From Serratia marcescens subsp. marcescens ATCC 13880 (GTDB lineage: Bacteria > Pseudomonadota > Gammaproteobacteria > Enterobacterales > Enterobacteriaceae), in NCBI RefSeq assembly GCF_017299535.1, contig NZ_CP071238.1, forward strand, positions 620,001 through 684,000: a stretch of 64,000 nt of DNA. The letters are read 5' to 3'. The notes under the pieces were generated by a model, which was given only the letters and a program-made list of their open reading frames with translations, searched no databases and was not told where the DNA came from. How positions within the stretch are numbered: position 1 is the stretch's first letter; the number at the start of each line of letters is the position of its first letter. Of the stretch, positions 11,188 through 18,468 are shown piece by piece. A program made the position numbers and the translations under genes.

Positions 11188-12278
11188 TGTGTCAATTCCT
11201 GCGGTTGCAGCAGAGCGGGCTCGACGTTTTGCGCCAGCTGAATATTGTTGCGGCCGCTGTGCTTCGCCAGATAGAGCGCGGCGTCGGCCGCGCCGATCGC
11301 TGACTCGACGTCCAGCCTTTCCAATGCCGAGATGCCCGCGCTGAGCGTCAGCGTGCCGCTGTGCTGCGGGCTGGCGCCGTGCGGGATATTCAGTTCCGCC
11401 ACGCGTTGACGCACCCGTTCGGCCAGCTGCGCCGCATAGCCTTCGTGCACGTTGGTCAACAGCACCAAAAACTCTTCCCCGCCGTAGCGCACCACGATGT
11501 CGCGCGAACGCACCGCATCGCGGATGGCGATCGCCACCTGCACCAGCGCCCGGTCGCCCATGGCGTGGCCGTAGCTGTCGTTGTAGACCTTGAAGTGGTC
11601 GATATCCAGCAGCAGCACGTAGTGGCGGCCGGTTTGCGGTTCCAGCAGCATAGTGATCTTATTCTCCAGCCCTCGACGGTTATAAAGGCCGGTCAGGGGA
11701 TCAAGCATGCTCAAATTATTGAATTTGTCCCGCTCGTTATACAGGTTGGCCACCAGCGCGTGGGTAAAGATTTCACTGCGTTTCAACATCAGGTGATGAA
11801 TGGAGAAAGCGATAATAGGTAATAGCGTGGTGAATAATATCCGCAGGGTATTATGCATGCCGTCTAAAGCCAGGATCATCATTGCGGAAGGTACGGCGTG
11901 TAAACAAAAGGCGGTAAAGTTATCCGTCAGAGAAATAGCGCTGATAAAAAAGATGCTAAACAAACTAATTAATAAAAAATCTTGGTTATTCGGTAGGCAA
12001 TATTGACTTTTAACGTAAATATGTGCGGCCCAGAGCAGGCCGAGCACGCTGGCGAACAGGTTGAGTTTGCACAAATATTTACGTGGCGTTTGCAGAGAAA
12101 ATAGCGCTGCTACCAGACAAAATAGCGGTATACATAATAAAGGTAGGGTAAATGCGGGCGTATCCCTAAAAGGGAACAATAATGTAAATACGGAAGAGGC
12201 GGCATTCATTATCAGAAAAAGAAATAATGCCAGGCGCTGCTTGCTGTTCAGTAATTCCTGATAAGAACGGGCGTTCAT
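11184..12278 (-). CDS. Membrane-anchored GGDEF diguanylate cyclase
   Basis: The N-terminal half (about residues 15-180) has six or so hydrophobic segments, and a GGDEF domain follows. Catalytic features are intact: DPLTGLYNRRGLE, LLLDIDHFKVYND and the signature RYGGEEF. An RxxD inhibitory site is not obvious. The reading frame extends 29 codons further upstream, but the ATG at 12278 begins at the soluble segment before the first helix. No EAL domain is present. It should make cyclic di-GMP in response to a membrane-sensed signal. Confidence 0.8.
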   Translation of the reverse strand: MNARSYQELLNSKQRLALFLFLIMNAASSVFTLLFPFRDTPAFTLPLLCIPLFCLVAALFSLQTPRKYLCKLNLFASVLGLLWAAHIYVKSQYCLPNNQDFLLISLFSIFFISAISLTDNFTAFCLHAVPSAMMILALDGMHNTLRILFTTLLPIIAFSIHHLMLKRSEIFTHALVANLYNERDKFNNLSMLDPLTGLYNRRGLENKITMLLEPQTGRHYVLLLDIDHFKVYNDSYGHAMGDRALVQVAIAIRDAVRSRDIVVRYGGEEFLVLLTNVHEGYAAQLAERVRQRVAELNIPHGASPQHSGTLTLSAGISALERLDVESAIGAADAALYLAKHSGRNNIQLAQNVEPALLQPQELTH

Positions 12279-12536
12279 ACGGAGGTCACTCTTTGCAAAG
12301 TCGTTCTGTCGAATAATTAAGGTTGAGAAGCATTCCCTTGGCGCGAATATCCACTTGAATTGCATGGTTGAGGGTTGTGATTATTATCATGCAAACAGGA
12401 CTAGGAATTTTCTTATGTCAAATTATCATTTTTTCCTGCTGGTGTCATCTGAGTTTGGTCAGCGCAGTGAAAATGATGCGGCGGCCAAAAAAGTGTTATA
12501 TGATATTGGTTATCATTATCACTTAAGGAGGTTGTC

Positions 12537-12821
12537 ATGCTCACTGCCATGATTGCCGCGTGCGGGCTGTGGGGCGTCAGTTGGTGCCTCGGGGATCGCC
12601 TGGCCAGCGCCTGGGGCGTCTTGCTGCCTTGTGCTTTGATGCCGCTGCTGGCCCTGATCAACCTGGATATGCTCCAGTTGCGCACCCTGATCGTGATAGC
12701 GATGTTGGCCACGCTGGTGATGCTGTTCAACAGCCGGCTGCGCCACTATCTGCTGTTGCCTTCCTGCATGGCGCTGGCGGGCGGCCTGGCGGCAGTCAGC
12801 CTCAACTTCAGCTTTGGGTGA
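12537..12821 (+). CDS. Small membrane protein, DUF1435-like
   Basis: This 94-residue protein has three or four hydrophobic segments and the stretch SAWGVLLPCALMPLLALI, which recalls the YjjZ/DUF1435 family. A strong ribosome-binding site (TAAGGAGG) precedes the ATG. Function unknown. Family assignment is from memory of the motif. Confidence 0.6.
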   Translation: MLTAMIAACGLWGVSWCLGDRLASAWGVLLPCALMPLLALINLDMLQLRTLIVIAMLATLVMLFNSRLRHYLLLPSCMALAGGLAAVSLNFSFG

Positions 12822-12910
12822 AACGCCAGAAACGGCAAAACCACGCTTAAGCGTGTTTATCATCAATGCGTTGGGATTTTTTCGAAGGAACCGCCGGAGA
12901 GATCATCAAT

Positions 12911-12997
12911 TGGTGCGAAGAGAGGGACTTGAACCCTCACGTCCGTAAGGACACTAACACCTGAAGCTAGCGCGTCTACCAATTCCGCCACCTTCGC
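12911..12997 (-). tRNA. leuX-like/leuPQV family: tRNA-Leu(CAG), copy 3 in transcription order
   Basis: This 87-nt gene on the minus strand begins GCGAAGGTGGCGGAATTGG, has anticodon loop TTCAGGT (anticodon CAG), a long class II variable arm typical of leucine tRNA, and an encoded 3' CCA. It is one of three tandem copies, 42 bp from the next. The symbol is only by analogy with E. coli leuPQV. Confidence 0.95.
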
Positions 12998-13039
12998 ACA
13001 GTCGATGTTGTTGCTTTGATTTATATTACGTCGCCAGCT

Positions 13040-13126
13040 TGGTGCGAAGAGAGGGACTTGAACCCTCACGTCCGTAAGAACACTAACACCTGAAGCTAGC
13101 GCGTCTACCAATTCCGCCACCTTCGC
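13040..13126 (-). tRNA. tRNA-Leu(CAG), copy 2
   Basis: This 87-nt minus-strand gene matches the flanking copies except in the variable arm, where TGTTCTTACGG replaces TGTCCTTACGG. That changes one pair of the arm. Encoded CCA and CAG anticodon are intact. Confidence 0.95.
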
Positions 13127-13162
13127 ATCGATGCTGAGTGCAATATAAATCATGTGGTTATT

Positions 13163-13249
13163 TGGTGCGAAGAGAGGGACTTGAACCCTCACGTCCGTAA
13201 GGACACTAACACCTGAAGCTAGCGCGTCTACCAATTCCGCCACCTTCGC
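13163..13249 (-). tRNA. tRNA-Leu(CAG), copy 1 in transcription order
   Basis: This is an 87-nt minus-strand gene identical in sequence to the copy at 12911. The three genes are spaced 42 and 36 bp apart and are probably processed from one transcript. The nearby island did not use them as integration sites. Confidence 0.95.
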
Positions 13250-13321
13250 GTACCAGAAACATTACCGGAGTAACGTTACCACGGAGGCGAATTCTAGAGA
13301 TTTTGGCGGGCACGTCAACAG

Positions 13322-14266
13322 TTATTTCCCCGCTTTGCGGGCGTTTGCTGGAAAAACAGCCATATCGCCGCTTTTCTGCTGGTCAAACAGCCAAATCAGC
13401 CAATCAATCAACACCCTGACCCGTGGCGCCAGGAAACGGCCGGGTGGATACATGATGTAAATCGGCATCGGCGGGGGCGGCGTGTCCGCCAGCACTTCCA
13501 CCAGTTCGCCCTGTTCCAGCCAGGGGGCAAGCGAATAGCGCGCCGCCTGAATCAATCCCATGCCGGCCCGCGCGCCGGCGATGTAGGCGTCGGCGCCGCT
13601 GACGCTGAGCCGCGCGGGTAGCTCGCGCAGTTCCAGCTTGCCGCCGCGGCAGAATTCCAGCGGGTAATCGCGGTTGTTGGCCAGGGAAAAATACCCCACC
13701 GCGCGATGCGGTTCCAGGCGATCGATGTCGAGCGGCGTGCCGTGGGCCTGCAGATAAGCGGGGGAAGCGCAGGTGACCTGCGGCAGCTGGGCGATGCGCC
13801 GCGCTACCAGACTGTCGTCTTCGGTTTCCCAGGCGCGCAGCACGCAGTCCACGCCTTCGCGCAACAGATCGACGTGGGTGTCGTTGGCGCCCAGTGCCAG
13901 GGTGATGTCGGGATAACGCCGGTAAAAGTCGTCCAACGCCGGAATGACGATCTGGCGCGCCAGCGAATGGGGCATATCGATGCGCACCTTGCCGGACGGC
14001 TGCAGCTTATGGTGACTGAACAGCGTGTCCGCCTCCTCCAAGGCCCCCAGCAACTGCACGCAGCGTTGATAGTAGAGGCTGCCTTCACTGGTCACCTGCA
14101 CCTGGCGGGTGGTGCGGATCAGCAGGCGCACGCCCAGCCGTTGTTCCAGCCGTTTCAACGCGTTGCTGACCGTGGCGCGCGGCAGCTGCAGGCGTTCGGC
14201 CGCCCGACTGAAGCTGCCCAGTTCGACGATGCGGGTAAAAATGCGCATGGCTTGAACCTGATCCAT
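13322..14266 (-). CDS. LysR-family transcriptional regulator
   Basis: This is a 314-residue LysR protein. The ATG at 14266 follows a GGAGTGGAC site and opens directly into the helix-turn-helix (MDQVQAMRIFTRIVELGSFS, LPRATVSNALKRLEQRLGVRLL). The reading frame is open 62 codons further upstream but without LysR-like sequence. It is divergent from the aldo/keto reductase at 14385, which it may regulate. The reductase is now broken by the island, so the regulator may be orphaned. Confidence 0.82.
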   Translation of the reverse strand: MDQVQAMRIFTRIVELGSFSRAAERLQLPRATVSNALKRLEQRLGVRLLIRTTRQVQVTSEGSLYYQRCVQLLGALEEADTLFSHHKLQPSGKVRIDMPHSLARQIVIPALDDFYRRYPDITLALGANDTHVDLLREGVDCVLRAWETEDDSLVARRIAQLPQVTCASPAYLQAHGTPLDIDRLEPHRAVGYFSLANNRDYPLEFCRGGKLELRELPARLSVSGADAYIAGARAGMGLIQAARYSLAPWLEQGELVEVLADTPPPPMPIYIMYPPGRFLAPRVRVLIDWLIWLFDQQKSGDMAVFPANARKAGK

Positions 14267-14384
14267 GTCCACTCCGGATTGTTGGTGATTTTTGAACAGT
14301 GATGTGCAATCTGCATTATTTATCTTTGTCGCGTAAACAACCAGACTTTGCTGCGTTATCCATTCACCGCATGAGGGCAGCACA

Positions 14385-14780
14385 ATGCAACAACGTAAAC
14401 TCGGTTCCAACGGTCCCGTCGTCTCCGCCCTGGGGCTGGGGTGCATGGGCATGAGCGACTTCTACTCCACCGGCGCCGATCGGCAGGAAGCCATCGCCAC
14501 GCTGCACCGGGCGCTGGAGTTGGGCGTCACGCTGCTCGACACCGCCGACATGTACGGGCCGCACACCAACGAAGAGCTGGTGGGGGAGGCGATCAAGGGC
14601 AAGCGGCAACAGGTGTTCCTGGCCACCAAGTTCGGCATTCTGCGCGATCCGGCGGATCCGTCGGCGCGCGGCGTCAGCAGCCGGCCCGAGTATATCCGGC
14701 GCTCGGTGGAAGGCAGCCTGCGGCGCTTGGGCGTGGAGGAGATCGATCTCTATTATCGGCACCATCCTCTCTTCCTGTAA
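14385..14780 (+). pseudogene. Aldo/keto reductase, 5' part, interrupted by the genomic island
   Basis: The first 126 codons are a normal aldo/keto reductase N-terminus: [20 protein letters not shown], the catalytic Asp and Tyr in [13 protein letters not shown], and the Lys in LATKFG. At EIDLYYRH the frame passes into island DNA and stops at 14780. The catalytic histidine codon lies inside the attachment repeat. The matching 3' part is at 42738-43364. Joining 14385-14763 with 42751-43364 gives 993 bp, exactly 330 codons plus stop, the usual size of this family. Confidence 0.9.
14750..14763 (+). repeat. attL core, left attachment repeat of the island
   Basis: CTATTATCGGCACC matches CTATTATCAGCACC at 42737-42750 with one mismatch, in direct orientation. 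It sits where the aldo/keto reductase reading frame is broken, and the P4-type integrase gene begins 163 bp inside. Confidence 0.85.
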
Positions 14781-14926
14781 CGTCCGAAATAGTCCAATAA
14801 CTCACTGAGTAACAATGAATTAGCTGGTGTAGTTGTTCGTAATTGTCCGGTGCTGTCCGGTAGAATCCGGTATCAGGTGTGTGTAGAATTGCGTGTACCC
14901 GAGTTCGATCTTAAATTCCTATACAC

Positions 14927-16117
14927 ATGCGACTTAACAACTTACAAATCCGTAATGCCAAACCTGCCCCTAAACCTTACACGCTGAGCGATGGATTAGG
15001 ATTGTCTCTTCTGGTTGAACCCAACGACAGTAAAAGCTGGCGCTTTCGTTATCGCTTTGCCGGTAAGCCCAAGATGATTTCACTTGGTGTTTACCCTGCC
15101 GTTTCGTTGGCCGACGCCCGGTCAAAACGCGATGAAGCCAGAAGGCAGGTTGCCGAGGGGCAGAACCCCAGTGCACTCCGCAAAGAGAAAAAGCTGGCAC
15201 AGTTATATGGGGATGCGAATACCTTTGAAGCGATCGCCAGGGAGTGGCACCGGTCAAAATTGGCGACATGGTCGACGGGTTATGCTGCGGAGGTTTTGCG
15301 TGCCTTCTGCCTCGATATTTTCCCCTACTTGGGGCAACGTTCTATATCGACGATAAAGCCACTTGAGCTGCTCACTGTGCTGCGTAAGATTGAGGCGCGT
15401 GGCGCGCTGGATAAAATGCGTAAGGTCAGGCAGCGCTGCGGTGAGGTTTTTCGCTATGCCATCGCGACGGGGCGTGCTGAATACAACCCGGCCGCAGATC
15501 TTTCCAGTGTGTTACCTGGACCCAATACGACCCACTATCCGTTCTTGACTGTCGATGAACTCCCCGATTTCTTATCAGCCCTTGAGGGATACTCTGGCAG
15601 CTTGTTGGGGAAGTTGGCGACGAAGCTACTGATGTTTACCGGGGTTAGGGGCGTCGAGCTGCGTATGGCGCAGTGGCAGGAGATTGACCTGGATAATGCG
15701 CTTTGGGAGATCCCGTTGGCGCGTATGAAGATGCGCCGGGCTCATCTCGTGCCGCTATCGACGCAGGTGGTGGCCATCCTGAACGAGTTAAAAGCTTACA
15801 CGGGCCATTATCGCTATGTCTTCCCGGGACGGGCGGATGTGAACAAGCCGATGAGTGATGCGTGTATCAACCAGCTCCTTAAGCGTATCGGTTATCACGG
15901 TCGACTCACTGGCCACGGCTTCAGGCACATGATGTCCACGATTTTGCATGAGCAGGACTTCAATACCGCCTGGATAGAGATGCAGCTCGCCCACGTGGAC
16001 AAGAACGCCATTCGCGGTACCTACAACCATGCGCAGTACCTTGAGAAGCGTCGTGACATGTTGCAGTGGTACGCCGATTTTATCGCGGGCCTTGCTCGTC
16101 AGTCCCACCGCCAATAA
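14927..16117 (+). CDS. int: P4-family tyrosine integrase
   Basis: This 396-residue site-specific recombinase lies directly inside the left end. It has the N-terminal P4-type arm-binding domain (LSDGLGLSLLVEP, WRFRYRFAGKPKMISLGVYP, LADARSKRDEA) and the catalytic domain with Arg in TGVRGVEL, HGFRH, and the Tyr nucleophile in THAQYLEKR-like NHAQYLEKR. It should catalyse integration at the aldo/keto reductase core site. The upstream 14781-14926 region has repeated GTCCGGT motifs (around 14846-14875) that could be arm-binding sites. No separate excisionase was found unless AlpA serves. Confidence 0.92.
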   Translation: MRLNNLQIRNAKPAPKPYTLSDGLGLSLLVEPNDSKSWRFRYRFAGKPKMISLGVYPAVSLADARSKRDEARRQVAEGQNPSALRKEKKLAQLYGDANTFEAIAREWHRSKLATWSTGYAAEVLRAFCLDIFPYLGQRSISTIKPLELLTVLRKIEARGALDKMRKVRQRCGEVFRYAIATGRAEYNPAADLSSVLPGPNTTHYPFLTVDELPDFLSALEGYSGSLLGKLATKLLMFTGVRGVELRMAQWQEIDLDNALWEIPLARMKMRRAHLVPLSTQVVAILNELKAYTGHYRYVFPGRADVNKPMSDACINQLLKRIGYHGRLTGHGFRHMMSTILHEQDFNTAWIEMQLAHVDKNAIRGTYNHAQYLEKRRDMLQWYADFIAGLARQSHRQ

Positions 16118-16474
16118 ATCGTTAAAACCCCCTGGCGCGCAATGCTACCCCCGCCTCGCCTGCGCGCTTTGTGTGTCGCTTTTCATGCACCTGCATGAGA
16201 GGCCGCAGGCCGCGCCACTGCTGGTGCGGCAGGGGATAAAACTTGCATTTATCCGCATGCAAAATCATGCACCCTATGCATGCACGCGCCACTTGACACC
16301 CGCTAGCCAGAAAAAAAACCTTTTTTGATGACGGGGCGAGAGGCTGTTGCACCTGGCGTTGTCGTACGTCACCGCAAACCGGTGACCGAGGATGATTTCT
16401 GACGCGGGGGAGATGTACCGAGCACTGACGATAATCACATCTGAAGTTTTTATTTTTATTACTCACTCTTCATA

Positions 16475-16569
16475 CTGTTCACCAAAATAAAAAAATAGAG
16501 ATAAATCAGTAGGTAGTGGGTGAAGAGTGGTCGCTGTATCCGTTCACCCGGTGTTCACGCCTGTTCACC
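16475..16569. other. Origin-like iterons, GGTGAACAG-type
   Basis: CTGTTCACC (complement of GGTGAACAG) occurs at 16475-16483 and 16561-16569. One-mismatch copies are at 16519-16527 (GGTGAAGAG) and 16540-16548 (CCGTTCACC). GGTGAACAG-like type I iterons are the known binding sites of the phage P4 alpha protein in its ori and crr. An alpha homologue is encoded at 18469. Whether this island replicates is not known. Confidence 0.55.
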
Positions 16570-16670
16570 GGCTCTCGCAAGGCCTTTTCCCTGGCGAGCG
16601 GTGTTTGGCGGTTTTTCCCTATTAATTAACCGCCCATTCATCGCTCAGGCTTTTCGGCCAGTTTGCCAAC

Positions 16671-16710
16671 AAAGGTCAATAAAGGTCAATAAAGGCCAAT
16701 GTAGGTCAAT
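16671..16710 (+). repeat. Four tandem 10-bp repeats (AAAGGTCAAT)
   Basis: Two perfect copies (16671-16680, 16681-16690) are followed by AAAGGCCAAT and GTAGGTCAAT, in exact 10-bp phase. The spacing equals one helical turn, which suits cooperative binding of a small DNA-binding protein such as the AlpA encoded 150 bp downstream. Function is inferred. Confidence 0.6.
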
Positions 16711-16768
16711 ATGTCCACTTGATTGAAAAATAAGCATAAAATCTGTTCCACCACACAACAACGCCTTG

Positions 16769-16796
16769 TTGCCACCTCGATAAATAGCCACATAAT
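16769..16796 (+). promoter_or_regulatory. Probable alpA promoter
   Basis: TTGCCA (16769-16774) and CATAAT (16791-16796) are separated by 16 bp, about 65 bp upstream of alpA and just downstream of the tandem 10-bp repeats. Only one mismatch to consensus is seen in the -10 box. Confidence 0.45.
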
Positions 16797-16861
16797 AGGG
16801 CGCTACTGAAGTTCACACCGTTCCGGCCAGCGTTGGCCGGACACAAAGAGGTAGCGTTTTT

Positions 16862-17125
16862 ATGTTGACCGTTTCCACCCCCACCCAATCCACTCCGTCG
16901 CCGGTGCTTCAAAACGGCTATACCCCACGCGAGCGCTTTATCCGCCTGCCGGAAGTGCTCTACACCACCGGCCTGTCCCGCTCCACCGTGTACGAGATGA
17001 TGAGCCGCCGGCAGTTCCCGGCCCAGGTCTCCCTCGGCGGTAAAAACGTCGCCTGGCTGGCCTCTGAGGTCGAGCAGTGGATGGACGAACGTATCGCCAA
17101 CCGTCACCAGGGGGCTGCCGTATGA
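16862..17125 (+). CDS. alpA: AlpA-family transcriptional regulator
   Basis: This 87-residue protein has an excisionase-like winged helix: FIRLPEVLYTTGLSRSTVYEMMSRRQFPAQVSLGGKNVAWLASEVEQWMDERI. AlpA/Vis proteins of P4-like elements regulate the integrase and alpha operons and can help excision. The stop overlaps the next ATG (ATGA), so the downstream small genes are probably in the same operon. Confidence 0.88.
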   Translation: MLTVSTPTQSTPSPVLQNGYTPRERFIRLPEVLYTTGLSRSTVYEMMSRRQFPAQVSLGGKNVAWLASEVEQWMDERIANRHQGAAV

Positions 17126-17337
17126 TGCAGCTAACCTTGGGTCGCCAGCGTTTCACCCTTGATGAACGCGACGCCTTGTTTGTGGCCGAAGCCATCTTGT
17201 TGCAGCGCAAGCACCCGGATATCGTCTTGCCTGAACATCGCAGTGAAAAACACGGTGTGATTTGCCTGACGAACCGGCAGGCAAAGTTGCGTCGTATCTG
17301 TGCTGACGAAGTGGTTGAGCACAATGCGATCGATTGA
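17122..17337 (+). CDS. Small hypothetical protein of the P4-type backbone
   Basis: This 71-residue protein starts at the ATGA overlap with alpA. The sequence is charged with no membrane segment (LTLGRQRFTLDERDALFVAEAIL, ending EVVEHNAID). I do not recognise a family. Position and overlap support it being real. Confidence 0.55.
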   Translation: MMQLTLGRQRFTLDERDALFVAEAILLQRKHPDIVLPEHRSEKHGVICLTNRQAKLRRICADEVVEHNAID

Positions 17338-17674
17338 ACGTCCGGGGGCGTCTTACGGCTTGCCCCCACGTCCGGCCCTGCGCTATAGTCCTCCCGTTGC
17401 CGCACAATCGGCAGCCGGGCGTGAGAACCCGAGTTACTTCAAGGCGACACAACACGCGCCAGGCGTGTTTTTTTATGTCGTAGCCTTAGTGCGCTCATTT
17501 TTTGCGCGGTGGATGTTATACTATCGCAGCAGTCAATCAATGGTGACTCAGGCGGGGCAGCCTTCGGGCTGGCCGGTTCCCTTGAAGGCCGGTTTCTCAC
17601 CCCCGTCTGGGCTACCACCCTTGCGTGAGAACTTCGGTGGTAGCAATAACCTTTACTTCAAGGAGGCTGCCACC
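17338..17674 (+). other. Leader region before the icd-like gene, possible P4 immunity-RNA region
   Basis: No protein gene is supported here. The segment GCGTGAGAAC, followed by TTACTTCAAGG, occurs twice (about 17420-17443 and 17621-17664), the first next to a terminator hairpin. In P4-like elements this position encodes the CI regulatory RNA and its target sequences. The assignment is by position and repeat pattern only. Confidence 0.3.
17451..17475 (+). terminator. Rho-independent terminator
   Basis: AACACGC pairs with GCGTGTT across a five-base loop and is followed by a T-run ending at about 17474. It lies in the leader of the icd/alpha operon, consistent with the premature-termination style of P4 immunity control. 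Confidence 0.65.
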
Positions 17675-17866
17675 ATGGCTACGACCCTCACCCCGACTCA
17701 CCCGACATTCTGCTTTTTGTTTGCGGCCGTGCGCCGTTCTGCGCTGACGGCGTCACCGCGTATGGTGCGCACCGTGGCGGATTCTGAGCACAACGCCCGC
17801 CGCCTGCTGGCCCGTGATTATGTGTTGTCCTTTGCCGGTCGTCTGCCGGTTAAGGCGGCAGCATGA
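17675..17866 (+). CDS. Icd-like host cell division inhibitor family protein
   Basis: This 63-residue protein has an AAGGAGGC ribosome-binding site. The core AAVRRS, PRMVRTVADSEHNARRLLAR and DYVLSFAGRLPVKA matches the Icd-like small proteins that precede alpha in P4-type satellites. In P1 Icd blocks division; for this family members' activity is rarely shown. The stop overlaps the next start. Confidence 0.7.
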   Translation: MATTLTPTHPTFCFLFAAVRRSALTASPRMVRTVADSEHNARRLLARDYVLSFAGRLPVKAAA

Positions 17867-18126
17867 ACACCCTGGCTGACCGTTATTACCGCGACACCCA
17901 TTACCCTATTCCGCACGCCGATTTTCTGCGTCTCCAGCATGCGCACGCCACCGGCGTGCTGTTCCTCGACCTGCTGGATACCCTCGACCTCGGCGGGCAG
18001 CGCCCCGACGCTGAGCAACAGGCATCGTTTGCTTCGGTCATTGCCTTGCTGACCGACCAGCTCGGCCACGTCGTCAACACCTGTGAATCCCAAATCCTTG
18101 CCCGCATGGAGGCCACCGCCGCATGA
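17863..18126 (+). CDS. Conserved small protein of P4-type islands
   Basis: This 87-residue protein starts at an ATGA overlap with the icd-like gene and overlaps the following gene the same way. It is mostly helical and acidic, with no recognised domain (contains FLDLLDTLDLGGQRPDAEQQ). Operon position ahead of the primase is the main support. Confidence 0.6.
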   Translation: MNTLADRYYRDTHYPIPHADFLRLQHAHATGVLFLDLLDTLDLGGQRPDAEQQASFASVIALLTDQLGHVVNTCESQILARMEATAA

Positions 18127-18458
18127 ACACCTCATCCTGTTTACCGATTGAAGTCCGCACCGCCGTTTTCCGTCGCGCCGTGGCGCAAGCCTATCTGGAC
18201 ACCTGCGCCTTTTACCGGGTGAGCCTGGGGTACACGCTGGACGAGCTTCAGATGACGATTGCCGTGCGCCTGGAAGGGCACTTTGTGCGTCAGTACGGCG
18301 CAGAGGACGGCATGGACATGGCGTGCACCATGCTGAGTGACATGGTGCAGCCGGACGTTCTGGTGGCCGCACCGCGCTTGACCGCGCTGGGGCAAAAGAT
18401 GATGGACGAGCTGTGCTGCGAGCGCCTGTCGGCATCGCAGAACGCCACCGTACACTGA
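18123..18458 (+). CDS. Conserved small protein of P4-type islands
   Basis: This 111-residue protein is translationally coupled to its upstream neighbour and ends 10 bp before the primase start. It contains a helical, aromatic-rich stretch (AYLDTCAFYRVSLGYTLDEL). I do not recognise a function. Confidence 0.6.
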   Translation: MNTSSCLPIEVRTAVFRRAVAQAYLDTCAFYRVSLGYTLDELQMTIAVRLEGHFVRQYGAEDGMDMACTMLSDMVQPDVLVAAPRLTALGQKMMDELCCERLSASQNATVH

Positions 18459-18468
18459 GGAGAAGAGC

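Larger units (their letters stand above)
16118..16861. other. Non-coding interval, probable P4-type replication/control region
   Basis: No convincing gene is visible in these 744 bp between integrase and alpA. The interval holds P4-alpha-type iterons (16475-16569), a tandem 10-bp repeat (16671-16710) and the probable alpA promoter (16769-16796), each listed separately. Confidence 0.6.

Noticed and set aside
12415..12552. A 45-codon frame before the DUF1435-like gene
   Set aside because: It overlaps the next gene's start, has no ribosome-binding site, and its composition is not distinctive.
12863..13243. A 126-codon frame with three repeats of VAELVDALASGVSVL
   Set aside because: It is a translation through the three tandem tRNA-Leu genes.
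12911..13249. tRNA-Leu cluster as the island integration site
   Set aside because: All three tRNA genes are intact and no direct repeat of a tRNA 3' end occurs at the right end. The attachment repeats are in the aldo/keto reductase gene.
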